A stretch of 64,000 nt of DNA from Streptomyces europaeiscabiei (GTDB lineage Bacteria > Actinomycetota > Actinomycetes > Streptomycetales > Streptomycetaceae): NCBI RefSeq assembly GCF_036346855.1, contig NZ_CP107841.1:1-64000 (forward strand). The letters are read 5' to 3'. The translations under genes and the position numbers were made by a program. The notes under the pieces are model-generated. The model was not told the DNA's origin, did not search any database, and saw only the letters and a program-made list of their open reading frames with translations. Shown here in pieces: positions 16,840 to 25,795 of this stretch; the first letter of the stretch is position 1; the number at the start of each line of letters is the position of its first letter.

Positions 16840-17583
16840 TCAGGCGAGGCGGCTGAAGGCCCAGCGCAGCAGCTCCTGATCGACACGGGAGCGGCCGGTG
16901 CGGGTCAGGGCGGTGCGGGTGTGGGCGGTCAACTGGGCCCAAGCGCGGAAATTGCCGTGTGCGGCGTGCTGGTCGGCGAAGGCGATGTCGTCGGGATCGG
17001 CGTCGGCCCACACCGGATGGAACAAGGGGATGGCCTCCAGGACCTCGCCGGGGGTGAGACGGGTGAAGTGCTGCCAGATGAAGATGCGGGAGGACAGCAT
17101 CGGTTCGCGGCGCAGCACGGTGTGGCAGCCCTCCCCACCGACGAAGATGATCGCGAGCTGGGTTGAGGGTTCGTCCCACAGGTAGCGGAAGTACTCGAAC
17201 GCCTCCCCGTTGAGCCACTGGGCCTCGTCCACCAGGAAGGTGCGGGGGCGTTCGGCCAGGGCGGTTTTCAGCAGGCGGTCGAACTCGCTGGGGTGGCGCG
17301 GCGGTTCGCCGGCCAAGTCGAGCGCGGTGAACAGTTCGTAGCGCACCGCGCGAGCGGTGGGCCGGGCCCGGAAGGTGATCTTGCGGACGTCCTCACCGGG
17401 CTCGAGTGCGCGCAGGCAGGTGTTGACAGCGAGGGTCTTGCCGAAGCCGGCGCCGCCGTGGATGCACATCATGGCGCGGGCGGCGACCGTGTCGGAGATG
17501 TTCTCCCGGGCGGTGAGCAGGGCGCGGGTGGTGACCACGGACGCATCGGGCAGGTCGACGTACTGGTAGGTGGCCGCGGTCAC
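16840..17583 (-). CDS. TniB/TnsC-like AAA+ ATPase
   Basis: A 247-aa protein. Walker A is IHGGAGFGKT (~residues 41-50), Walker B TFLVDEAQWL, with a sensor segment IIFVGGEGCHTVLRRE and a conserved GNFRAWAQL near the C-terminus. TniB-type ATPases form filaments on target DNA and activate the DDE transposase. The GTG start overlaps the stop of the transposase gene (GTGA), so translation is coupled. Motifs are intact, so it is predicted active. It is similar to the AAA half of the protein at 19289-20518 and to the broken gene at 5678-6197. Confidence 0.85.
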   Translation of the reverse strand: MTAATYQYVDLPDASVVTTRALLTARENISDTVAARAMMCIHGGAGFGKTLAVNTCLRALEPGEDVRKITFRARPTARAVRYELFTALDLAGEPPRHPSEFDRLLKTALAERPRTFLVDEAQWLNGEAFEYFRYLWDEPSTQLAIIFVGGEGCHTVLRREPMLSSRIFIWQHFTRLTPGEVLEAIPLFHPVWADADPDDIAFADQHAAHGNFRAWAQLTAHTRTALTRTGRSRVDQELLRWAFSRLA

Positions 17584-19292
17584 GAGGCGTCTCCGTCTTC
17601 GTCGGTGGTGGGACGTGCGGCCCGCCCGTTGCGGCCGTACGGGGCGGAAGCGCCATCACGGCCGGGCGGGTGCGGGACGCGCGGGCCCGGCGTGGTCAGC
17701 GCGGCCAGGGAAGCAGGGGTGCGCCAGTCGGCCGGGGGCGCGGCGGGCGGGATGAGGTCCGGCATTGCGAGCTGCGCGAGGTCGGTGTCGGCAGTCTGGG
17801 CGAGTTCGGCCTCGGCCTGCGCGGTGGTCAGCGCGCCGAGCCGCTGAGGTGCCTCGGGCTGGATGGCGGCGGCGTAGCGCTCGCGCTGGGAAGCCTCCAG
17901 GTCCTTCTTCAGACGGCGCGCACGGGCGGCCCGTGCTCGCCGTACGGCGCTGACCTGTTCCTCGGTGGCATGGTCGGCCAGGTCCGCGGGACCCAGATAG
18001 CGGCCAGTGGCCGCGTGGTACACCTCGATGCGGTGGTCGTGGTGGGGCATGAAGCGGATGCGGACCTGGATCCCGGTCTGGCCGGTCATCCACGGCCCCA
18101 CGTAGTCGCGTTTCCTGAAGCGGATGCCGCGGGTGGTCAGCGTGCGGGTGCCGGCGTCCTCCAGGGTGAACGTCCACAGATCCGTCGCGGGCACGTCCCG
18201 CAGCGGGGTGGGATCCCCCTGCCACGCCTCGAGCGGAGTCTTGCCCCGCAACGGCGCCGGGCGGTGCTCGGTGTTCCACCAGAGCGTCCAGGCCAGCAGC
18301 CGGGCGGTGAAGTCCTCGAAGCCGAGCAGTACTTCGTCCTTCGGGCGGGAAGCCCGTTTGCCGGGGCGCGGCTGGCGGGCATAGCCGGGCAGCGCGGCCA
18401 GGAACATACTCTCCACCGCACGGTTCAGGCCCTCCACGGTGCCCTTGAGGTGGGGGGTGTAGGCGGGCAGGTCCTCCACCGTCACGTCCAGGAGATCAAA
18501 CGCTGCGGTCACCGTCCGGGACAGGAAGTCCTTACCGCGGTCGACCCGTACTTTCTCGGGCAGGCCGCCGATCGGGCCGTAGGGGTCCTCGCGCAAGACC
18601 GCGGAGCGCAGCGCGGCCAGTACCGACTCCCGCGACGGATCCCCCGGCGTGACCGCGACACCGGTGATCGCGTTCGTCGCGCAGTCGGTGAACCAGGTGA
18701 TCCACGGCCTGCGGGCCTTGCCCTCGACGTCGACCAGCACCGCCGCTTGGACGTGGTCGGTCTCCCACACCTGGTTGCGCCAGCCGCGCGGCCGGGCCAG
18801 GAACACATCGTGCTTGCGTGCCGCACGTTCCCCTCCCGCAAGCCCCGCCCGCTCCCCCGGCGTCAGATCCCGCTGGATCGCCCGGTGCAGCGTCGGGATC
18901 GACGGAGGAGGCTCCCCCTCGCCCTTGGCCGCGCGAGCGATCAGCTCACGATGGACCGCCGCGACGTTGCCCTTCCACAAAGCCAACAGGCGGCGCACCT
19001 CCGGAGTGACGGAGAAGCGGTCTTTGCTCTGGGCCCGCGCCCCGGGCTCCGCAGCCGCGGACTCGTCACGCTCGGCAGCGGCAAGCCACCGCCACACCGT
19101 GCGCTCGGTCACCTCCAACGACTCCGCCATCAGCCGTACATGGCGGGACGTCAGTTTCTGGTCCTGTCGCAGGGCGAGCAGCCGGCGCACAGCAGGGCCG
19201 CGCAGCGCCGACAGGGAGGAAGAAGGCAGACCTCCCCGCGCGTGCCCGTCCTCGTGGCTGCCAGCCTCTCCCGTCCCGGAGGCGCCGGTCAC
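17580..19292 (-). CDS. TniA/TnsB-like DDE transposase
   Basis: A 570-aa protein starting at GTG 19292, overlapping the previous stop (GTGA). The N-terminus has two helix-turn-helix modules (ERTVWRWLAAAE and ...LHRAIQRD), then an rve-type integrase core: D in VWETDHVQAAVLVD, D in KVRVDRGKDFLS, E in KGTVEGLNRAVES, then a Mu-type C-terminal beta-barrel (RKRDYVGPWMTGQTGIQVRIR) and a basic helical tail. All three catalytic acids are present. In Tn5053/Tn7-type elements this protein cuts and joins transposon ends. I see no obvious terminal inverted repeats near the operon, so a domesticated or immobilised state is possible. Confidence 0.87.
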   Translation of the reverse strand: MTGASGTGEAGSHEDGHARGGLPSSSLSALRGPAVRRLLALRQDQKLTSRHVRLMAESLEVTERTVWRWLAAAERDESAAAEPGARAQSKDRFSVTPEVRRLLALWKGNVAAVHRELIARAAKGEGEPPPSIPTLHRAIQRDLTPGERAGLAGGERAARKHDVFLARPRGWRNQVWETDHVQAAVLVDVEGKARRPWITWFTDCATNAITGVAVTPGDPSRESVLAALRSAVLREDPYGPIGGLPEKVRVDRGKDFLSRTVTAAFDLLDVTVEDLPAYTPHLKGTVEGLNRAVESMFLAALPGYARQPRPGKRASRPKDEVLLGFEDFTARLLAWTLWWNTEHRPAPLRGKTPLEAWQGDPTPLRDVPATDLWTFTLEDAGTRTLTTRGIRFRKRDYVGPWMTGQTGIQVRIRFMPHHDHRIEVYHAATGRYLGPADLADHATEEQVSAVRRARAARARRLKKDLEASQRERYAAAIQPEAPQRLGALTTAQAEAELAQTADTDLAQLAMPDLIPPAAPPADWRTPASLAALTTPGPRVPHPPGRDGASAPYGRNGRAARPTTDEDGDAS

Positions 19293-20518
19293 AGCGGCCC
19301 CATGAGCCGTGCGCAGGCCCGCTCCAGCATCCGGCGGTCCACTACCGCACGGCTCTTGCCGTAGACCTCGGCGGTCAGGTGCGAGGTGAGCTTCGCCCAG
19401 GTCCGGAAATTGCCGTGGCCCACATGCTCGTCCACCCACGCGACATCGTCCTCGCTCACGTCCTCCCACAGCGGGTGGAAGGCCGCCATCACGGTGGCCA
19501 CCTCGTCCGGGCGAAGACGAGGCACCAACTCCCAGGTCAGCACCCGAGAGGCCAGCGCGGGCACCCGGCGCAGCGCCCGTTCGCTGCCCGCGCCCGCCAG
19601 CACGAGTGCCGTGTCCGTGTCCGGGTGGTCCCACAGCCCGCGCAGAAACTCCAGCGCCGGCCCCGGAAGACGCTGTGCCTCGTCCAGCACCAGCACGCGC
19701 GGCTGCCGTAGCGCGTTCACCAGCATCAGGTCGGCCTCCCCCGCCCCGCGCGGCAGACGCCTGCCCAGCTCAAGGGCATCCGCGAGCACCCGGCGCAGTT
19801 CCGGCACCGTCGGATGCACACCGACATGGACCCGACGGACCCTGGCCGGGTGCGGCAACTGGGACAGGGCGTACTGCAGCGCGACGGTCTTGCCCTGGCC
19901 GGCGTCGCCGTACAAACACACCACCGCCCCCACCGCGGCCGCGTGCGCGACCGTCCGCAGCACCGACCGCACAGCAGACGTGTGCACCACCTGCGCGCCC
20001 GGCACCAGGACCGGAACCTGCGCCAGATGCTTCTGCTCCCGCAGGATCACCTGCCCGCCTGTGCCTTGGCCTGCCACGACGTTCAGGCCGAGCTCGCTGA
20101 GCGGATCAGGCCTGCGTGGCCCGGCCACCACGGGCTCCCGCTCGACCATCAACGCCCGGCCCGCCCGGCGGTCCCTGCGGATCACCCGGTGCAGTGTCGA
20201 CGCCGACGGAACCGACGCCCCGCCAGCCGCGGCCAGCCGGCGTCTCAGCTCAGCGACATTCCCTCCCACCTCGCCCAGCAGCGCCCACACCTCGTCCGAC
20301 ACCGCATACCCCTGCCGGACCGGCGCCTCCACCTGCCCGGTCGTCTTGGCCTGCTCCAGCCAGCGCCACACCGTACGCTCCGAGACACCCACCGTCTCCG
20401 CGACCGCACGCACATGCCGCGTGGCCAGTTCCCCCGCCTGCTGCCGCTCCAGCAGACGACGCACCACCAACCCCCGGGGCAGCACGGGCCCACGACCGGC
20501 CCTTACCTCTTGGTCCAC
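19289..20518 (-). CDS. HTH-AAA+ fusion protein (TniA N-terminus joined to TniB)
   Basis: A 409-aa protein leading the operon. Residues ~15-130 duplicate the DNA-binding N-terminus of the neighbouring transposase: both have SERTVWRWL/TERTVWRWL and LHRVIRRD/LHRAIQRD at the same spacing. The rest is an AAA+ ATPase with Walker A YGDAGQGKT, Walker B VLVLDEAQRL, sensor LVLAGAGSERALRR and a GNFRTWAKL segment shared with the TniB-like protein. It would therefore combine end-sequence recognition with ATPase activity, an arrangement I do not recognise from Tn7 or Tn5053. GTG start at 20518. The overlap with the transposase gene suggests fixed stoichiometry. Confidence 0.82.
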   Translation of the reverse strand: MDQEVRAGRGPVLPRGLVVRRLLERQQAGELATRHVRAVAETVGVSERTVWRWLEQAKTTGQVEAPVRQGYAVSDEVWALLGEVGGNVAELRRRLAAAGGASVPSASTLHRVIRRDRRAGRALMVEREPVVAGPRRPDPLSELGLNVVAGQGTGGQVILREQKHLAQVPVLVPGAQVVHTSAVRSVLRTVAHAAAVGAVVCLYGDAGQGKTVALQYALSQLPHPARVRRVHVGVHPTVPELRRVLADALELGRRLPRGAGEADLMLVNALRQPRVLVLDEAQRLPGPALEFLRGLWDHPDTDTALVLAGAGSERALRRVPALASRVLTWELVPRLRPDEVATVMAAFHPLWEDVSEDDVAWVDEHVGHGNFRTWAKLTSHLTAEVYGKSRAVVDRRMLERACARLMGPL

Positions 20519-21143
20519 CCCACGATCACACCGACCGGGCCAACCTCAGCGCATAAGAACTCTCGAATCTGAGACAACATCAGCTGCCATGCGATAAAGC
20601 CCCACGACAGCGATCCCACCCATTAATCTCTCACCTCATGACAGCGGCCTGCCCACCCGTAAACAGCCGCTGACCAGCCCCGTAACACCCACCCCTGGAC
20701 CAGCACGACCGACTCTCACCACCACCGACACCAACCCGAGAGATCGCAGCTACACCCAGGTCCGCCGCACGGCCTCGCCCTCCCGAAACGGGCGCACGGT
20801 GCAGTTCCTCCTGGAGGACCGGTACGAGCTCGGCACGCTCGCAGTTCAGTTGGCGGCAAAGGCTGGCGGTTCGAACTCAAGCAGGCGGATGTCTTCCACG
20901 TCATGGCCATAGAAAGACCACTCGTGGACATTTCGCGCCCTCGCGTACGCGGGGATGACCCCGGGTGACCTACGACGCGGTCATCGGCCGGACCAGGCAT
21001 CAGCAAGTGCTGTGGTCGTCGGGAAGCGCGCGAGGGAAAGCCAACGGCCGCCACCCGCTACGACGTCGGCCAGACCGGCAAACGCCCCAAGCCCCCAGAG
21101 GCCATCGGCAGGCCTGACAGATCATGGTCGACGATGAACAAGC
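20519..21143. other. Intergenic region upstream of the TniAB-like operon
   Basis: No gene of normal codon use is visible on either strand. The first ~180 bases are less GC-rich and should hold the operon promoter. Around 20790-20880 a short frame (FLLEDRYELGTLAVQLAAKAG) looks like a remnant of a coding sequence, family unknown. No clear inverted repeats matching transposon ends were found by eye. Confidence 0.4.
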
Positions 21144-22676
21144 TCAGGCGGTGCGGCCCGCCGTGGAGAGGACGGGGTCGGTCGGCTCGAGGGCCAGGTA
21201 ACTCTCTGCCGTGGCGGCTTCGAGGAGCAGGGGCTTGTCGGGGTCGTCCACGCGTACGGGAAGAAGTGGGCCCGTGAGCCAGCTGTCCTCCGGGTGTTCC
21301 TCAGCCAGCCGGAAGGCCGTGCTCACCGCCTCACGAACGCGCGTCCGATACCGCTGCTCCTGCTCGTGGTGGGCTTGGCGAGCCCGACGCGCGTACTGCT
21401 CACGGGCCTCGTCGTCGTCCTGGTCCTGACCGAAGCCGGGGTCGTTCAGACGGGGGCCGTCGGCGAAGGCCACGGTGTCGGGCATGTCGGTCTGCTGGAG
21501 GTACAGGGCCTCACACGCCGCGTAGAGGCGGCGGGAGAGACCAAGGTGGATGCCGGTGCCGGGGATGCGGGCGGCGATGAACGCGGTGGCGTCCGTGTGT
21601 GACGCCAGGCTCCCCTTGGTGTCCACCTGCTGTGCGCGCAGCCGACGGCGCAGGCCGGTGGTGGATTCGTCGTGTTCCAGCAGTGTCAGGGAACCGGTGC
21701 GGTGACGCCCGCGCTCCGTACGGTCGCGGCGCATCGGGACGACGCGCAACTGCTCCACGGCCCCGAAGGCCAAGGCCTGGTACGTCAGGAGCTGCTGCCG
21801 GGTGACGGCCATCAGGGCCTCGGAGTCATCGGCGACGTAATCCTCCGCGTCGCCTTGCGGACTGCCGGCCGGGGAGGCGCCGGTCTGCGGCCCGCCGTGG
21901 GGGTGGGCCGTATGCAGGGCCAGGAACAGGTGGTCCTGCTCCCACTGGCCGGGCTTATTGCCGGGCAGCGACGTGCCGCAGAGGACCTGCCGGTGTGCCA
22001 TGCCGGGCATGAGGGCGCTACCACCGTCCAGCTGGATTCTCCCGTTCTTCAGCACGCCTGCGCCGAGTGCACGGGCTGCCTTCGCCTCGATCAGCCAGGG
22101 CAGGCCGGCGGCGTGGTGGTTGCCCCACAGGTCGGGCAGCTTGGCAGCCGGGTCGGTGAAGCCGGGCAGGCCGCCCGGACCTCGGGCTTCGAGATGCCAG
22201 GTGCTTCCCAGGCCGGCCATCCCGGCGCAGAGCCAGTGCGCCATCGTCATGCCCAAGTGGTAGCCGAAGGCCGAGTGGGCGCTGCGCTCACTGCCGTACT
22301 GGTAGAGGGCGTTCACGAAGAGCCTGCGGCCGGCCGCGGGCGCGGGTGCGGGCACGTCCTTGAGCTGGAGGTAGGCCTGGAGGGGGGCGATACGGGAGAT
22401 GAGCTCGTTGACGGCGAGCCAGGGGGTGCGGCGCAGCCACGGGGTCAGGTCGCGCCCGACGCCCTTGGCCGCGAGGAGGACCTGCCGCCAGGTCGTGGTC
22501 GCCAGGTAGGTCCCGTACGAAGGCATGTCGGCCACCCCCGGCCACGGCTGTGTGGCACCCCTCCACAGAGGTTCGGAGGGCCGCCGCAGCGAGCTGAAGT
22601 CGCGTACGACGACGGGTATGTCCAGGGCGTCGGTCGGGCTGAAGGCGAAGTCGGCCGCGTCGTGAGGGGGCTGCAT
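21144..22676 (-). CDS. Unknown protein with PD-(D/E)XK nuclease motif
   Basis: A 510-aa protein with start taken at ATG 22676 (no strong ribosome site; other starts nearby are possible). It contains PDLWGNHHAAGLPWLIEAK: P-D, 14 residues, then E-A-K, the classic active-site pattern of restriction-type nucleases, placed between predicted strands. It also carries a hydrophobic/aromatic N-terminal half and an acidic linker (DQDDDEAREQ). The C-terminus is helical and charged. I do not recognise the whole family. Upstream lies the wreck of an integrase gene, so its native promoter may have been lost or replaced. Possibly a restriction or anti-phage nuclease (inference). Confidence 0.6.
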   Translation of the reverse strand: MQPPHDAADFAFSPTDALDIPVVVRDFSSLRRPSEPLWRGATQPWPGVADMPSYGTYLATTTWRQVLLAAKGVGRDLTPWLRRTPWLAVNELISRIAPLQAYLQLKDVPAPAPAAGRRLFVNALYQYGSERSAHSAFGYHLGMTMAHWLCAGMAGLGSTWHLEARGPGGLPGFTDPAAKLPDLWGNHHAAGLPWLIEAKAARALGAGVLKNGRIQLDGGSALMPGMAHRQVLCGTSLPGNKPGQWEQDHLFLALHTAHPHGGPQTGASPAGSPQGDAEDYVADDSEALMAVTRQQLLTYQALAFGAVEQLRVVPMRRDRTERGRHRTGSLTLLEHDESTTGLRRRLRAQQVDTKGSLASHTDATAFIAARIPGTGIHLGLSRRLYAACEALYLQQTDMPDTVAFADGPRLNDPGFGQDQDDDEAREQYARRARQAHHEQEQRYRTRVREAVSTAFRLAEEHPEDSWLTGPLLPVRVDDPDKPLLLEAATAESYLALEPTDPVLSTAGRTA

Positions 22677-22678
22677 GA

Positions 22679-23215
22679 TCACGCCGACAGCCTGACATGG
22701 GGCACGGACATCAGTCGCAGCTTTGGCCGAACGGTCGGTGAGGAGAGCGGGCACCGGGAGAATTTGGCCAAGGAGTGACGCATGCGGTGATCGTTGACTG
22801 TCTGTACGCCCTGACGTTGGAGTCCGCGGAAGAGCGCTGTCACGTTGGCTGAGCGGGTAGCAAGGTGCTCCAGCAGCAGGGCGGTGACCGGCGCGGGAAC
22901 GGGCGACGCCGGCTCGCCGAGTCGTAGCAGCACGGCGTCGCCGTCGTGGACGACGTCGTCCGCGGTTAGCCGGACGACGCGGCTCAGAGGTTGCGCGTAG
23001 AGAAGAACGATGACGCCGACGGCGCGGAGCCGCATCGGTATCTCCGTATCAGTCAGCAGGCACCCAAGGGCGGCGAGACGTTCGTCCTCGCTCAGCGCGG
23101 GCCGGCGGGAGATCTTCATCGCGGGGACGTCCAGGGAACGTGGGCAGTGGCGGCCCTGCATGGCCCAGTTGAGGAAGCCTCTCAGGCGGGTGCGGGCAGG
23201 GGGCGTTGACCGCCC
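22679..23215 (-). pseudogene. Integrase/recombinase-like fragment
   Basis: The frame GFLNWAMQGRHC...SEDERLAALGCLLTDTEIPM then RAVGVIVLLYAQPLSRVVRL followed by PVPAPVTALLLEHLATR resembles the middle of tyrosine-recombinase-like proteins common in Streptomyces. There is no plausible N-terminus. The similarity stops at codon ~100, exactly where a 21-bp IS6-type end occurs (22834-22854), so the 3' part was removed by an IS event. The remaining C-terminal codons are read-through sequence. Non-functional. Confidence 0.6.
22834..22854 (+). repeat. Solo IS6-type terminal repeat
   Basis: The 21 bp beginning GCGCTGTCACGTTGGC are identical to the left end of the IS6-family element at 26625-26645, but no transposase follows. 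It marks the breakpoint of the integrase fragment, consistent with an IS-mediated deletion or a past insertion that was lost. Confidence 0.7.
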
Positions 23216-23492
23216 CGGCGCCGGGCCGGGCTGTCGTTGAACTCGGCGACGTCCCGTCGGTCGGCGTGGACCGAGCGCCGAGGCCTTGGTGACGCCCGGT
23301 CAGGCCAGCAAGACGCGTTTTACGTGGGCGTTCGAATCCTCCGCGGCCGAACGCACCTCCCAGACCGACGGGGCAGCCTGCCCTGCGGTCGACTCCAGCG
23401 GTTCCTGCCGGTACGGCGTGCTTCTCGGAACACGCCCGTCCCGGCGACTGCGCAGCGGGACGGGGACGGACACGTCGTGGTGCGGGACCCGT

Positions 23493-24314
23493 TCAGCCAG
23501 GGGCGATACGGCTGAGGTGCTCCCAGGACCGGTACAGATCCGCTTGAGCCTGGTCCATCTCCAAGACGTGATCAAAGGACTGGCTGCCGACTATCAGCCG
23601 TCGGGGCGGGTCCGGCAGTGCGGCCAGCTTCATGATGACCGGGGCAGCGGTGTCCGGCTCCGGGGCGACGGAGTCGCCCCACATCGCCTCCATCTCGGTG
23701 CGCAGGGACTGATACTGCGCCAGGGGTTCGGTGGTCGTGGTGCCAGCGGTGAACAGGCCGGTGTTGTAGCCGCCCATCTGCACGATGGTGACCTTGACGC
23801 CGAACCCTTCGACCTCCATCGCCAGTGCCTCGCTGACCGAGTCCAGCGCGGCCTTGCCTGCGCCGTAGAAGCCGACGGTGGCCATGCCGCCGCCGCTACC
23901 CATCGAGGTGACCTGGAGGAGCCGTCCCCCGCCTTGGGCGCGCAAGTGAGGAAGGACCGCCTGAGCCACCCACACGGCGCCGAAGAAGTTCACATCCATA
24001 TGCGCCCGGATCTGTTCCTCCGTGGCTTCCTCCACCATGCCGTAGAGCATTCCGCCTGCGTTGTTGACGACCACGTCCAGTCTGCCGAACGCAGCTGCCG
24101 CCCGCTCCACCCCGTCGAACACGCTCTGACGGTCGGCGACGTCCAACGAAAGCGGGACCAGGTGGCCGGGATACCTCTCGGTCAGTTCCTCCAGGGGCCC
24201 GACGTTGCGGGCGGCAGCCACTACCCGGTCGCCGCACGCCAAGGCGGCCGCGGCGAAAGCCCTGCCCAGGCCGCGGGATGCACCGGTGATGAGCCAGACT
24301 CTTGGATTCGTCAC
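23493..24314 (-). CDS. SDR-family oxidoreductase
   Basis: A 273-aa classical short-chain dehydrogenase/reductase. TGASRGLG (~residues 10-17) binds NAD(P); NNAG stabilises the fold; the catalytic Ser lies in VTSMGS and Tyr/Lys in YGAGK. The Arg pattern after the first strand (AAARN) suggests NADP preference. Substrate unknown; YGAGK replaces the common YxASK. It is divergent from a TetR-type regulator with two operator-like repeats between them, so it is almost certainly its target. The ~280 bp downstream (23216-23492) hold no gene. Confidence 0.88.
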   Translation of the reverse strand: MTNPRVWLITGASRGLGRAFAAAALACGDRVVAAARNVGPLEELTERYPGHLVPLSLDVADRQSVFDGVERAAAAFGRLDVVVNNAGGMLYGMVEEATEEQIRAHMDVNFFGAVWVAQAVLPHLRAQGGGRLLQVTSMGSGGGMATVGFYGAGKAALDSVSEALAMEVEGFGVKVTIVQMGGYNTGLFTAGTTTTEPLAQYQSLRTEMEAMWGDSVAPEPDTAAPVIMKLAALPDPPRRLIVGSQSFDHVLEMDQAQADLYRSWEHLSRIAPG

Positions 24315-24335
24315 GGCGCCTCACTATCAGTAAAG

Positions 24336-24410
24336 AAAACGGTTCGTCTCGATTCGTTTTGAGTCTAGGGCATCACATGAGTCACCACAATACGGATCGT
24401 CTCGTTTTAT
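24336..24410. promoter_or_regulatory. Two TetR-type operators between SDR and regulator
   Basis: Two copies of ACGG(T/A)TCGTCTCG occur at 24339-24351 and 24392-24404, each embedded in an AT-flanked dyad (AAAACG...CGTTTT in the first). One lies just upstream of each divergent start, as expected for a regulator repressing both itself and the SDR gene. Confidence 0.65.
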
Positions 24411-24430
24411 TGCGGAGGTAGGCTGGACGC

Positions 24431-25030
24431 ATGTCCAACAAGAAGGGGCCGGACCACTCCCGGCGCAAGGAACGGTCCCGGCAGGCGATCCTCGCGGCGG
24501 CCCGCGCGCTGGTCGCAGAGGAGTCGTACGAGAAGGTCACTGTCGAAGCCATCGCTGCCCGTGCCGGCGTCGGCAAGCAGACAATCTATCGGCGGTGGCC
24601 GTCGAAGAGCGCGGTCGTCTTTGCCGCCATTCTGGCTTTGAGTGAGGATACGGACGGGCAGTCGGTCGCGCTGCCGAACACAGGCGACCTTGAGGCAGAC
24701 CTCAAGTTCGTTATGCGTGCCACGGCGGAGGAGTTCGCCGATCCGTCCTTCGACAGGCTGATCCGGGCCCTCAACACCGAGATCGCCAGCGATGCCGCGC
24801 TGGCGGCCGAGTACCGCGAGAAGCTGGCCCAACCGCTGGAAGAAGCGAAGAAAGCACGGTTGCGCAGCGCCCAGGAAGTCGGCCAGCTCGACGCCGACGC
24901 CGACCTCGACCTGGTCCTCGAAGTGCTCTACGCCCCTCTCTTCCAGCGGTGGCTGCACCGCAGCGGTCCGCTGAACGCCGCATACGCCGACTCACTTGTC
25001 GACGCGACCCTCAGAGCTTTCGGCCCCTGA
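24431..25030 (+). CDS. TetR-family transcriptional regulator
   Basis: A 199-aa protein, ATG behind GGAGG. The N-terminal helix-turn-helix reads RQAILAAARALVAEESYEKV, then IAARAGVGKQTIYRRWPSKS, the standard TetR signature with YRRW. The C-terminal domain (TetR_C type with EFADPSFDRLIRALN) binds an unknown ligand. Divergent from the SDR gene and flanked by two matching operator repeats, it is most simply an autorepressor and local repressor. Confidence 0.92.
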   Translation: MSNKKGPDHSRRKERSRQAILAAARALVAEESYEKVTVEAIAARAGVGKQTIYRRWPSKSAVVFAAILALSEDTDGQSVALPNTGDLEADLKFVMRATAEEFADPSFDRLIRALNTEIASDAALAAEYREKLAQPLEEAKKARLRSAQEVGQLDADADLDLVLEVLYAPLFQRWLHRSGPLNAAYADSLVDATLRAFGP

Positions 25031-25166
25031 GCAGGAGTGAATCCACACCCGCAGAGCTCGGCCCGGTCGGCTCCTGACCCCTGAGCACCCGTCATTAAGC
25101 GTTCCAGCCCGGAGACGTAGGTGGTGACTGCGGGACCGGACCGCTTTTGATCGCACACGCCTGCGG

Positions 25167-25430
25167 CTATCCGTCCTCGGCGTCGTCCGTCCCGTCATCC
25201 GTGTGCGGGTCGCGCAGTGGCCGCAGGCCCGGCGCCGGCGGGCGGGTGAAGACGTACCGGCCGAGGAAGTCGATGTGGTCGTACTGGAGTGGGGAGAGCC
25301 GGGCGAGGAGGTCGTCGGTGACGGGGAAGCCGTCGGCCGCGAGCTGCTTGACGGCGGCGTCGATGTAAAGGCTGTTGAAGAGCACTACGGCGTTCAGGGC
25401 CAGGCCGAGCGCGCCGAGCTGGTCCTCCAT
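25167..25430 (-). pseudogene. Tn3-family transposase, C-terminal fragment
   Basis: The last ~87 codons of a Tn3-type TnpA: EDQLGALGLALNAVVLFNSL, YIDAAVKQLAADGFPV, then LARLSPLQYDHIDFLGRYVF. These closely follow the conserved TnpA end (GNQEDQLGALGLVLN...LSPL...HINFLGRY). The upstream part is gone. No Tn3 inverted repeat was found by eye. Confidence 0.85.
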
Positions 25431-25795
25431 GCCCTGATCCTTTGCTCCGTCTGCCGCCGACGGCAAGGGTGCGGGCCGGTGAGCAGGCGTGGACCCGATC
25501 GGCGTGCCTTGCACATTCTTCCTCGCATGATCACAACACAAGGGGGGTCGGTGCCCGCGGTGCAATTCACAGCCCGCCCCCGTACGCCGGTGCCGGGTAG
25601 TACGGTGCCGCTCACTGTCCGTGCTGCGCAGGTGGGGAATGGCATACGGTTGCCCCGTTTCTCGGGACCCCAGGGCGCCGGGCCCGACGGGCTCGTCCCA
25701 TCCGTCTCGAACACTATCTGGGGGTTCTCTCCCCATGTGCGGCCCTCCTTCCCCGTCGATGCTTGATCGCAGGCACCGTACTGACTGGAGGAACA

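Noticed and set aside
20870..20895. GGTTCGAAC motif as a possible tRNA remnant
   Set aside because: No cloverleaf arms and no acceptor stem can be drawn around it.
23320..23345. TTCGAAT motif resembling a tRNA T-loop, possible attachment site near the integrase fragment
   Set aside because: The flanking bases do not pair as a T-stem and no other tRNA arm is present.
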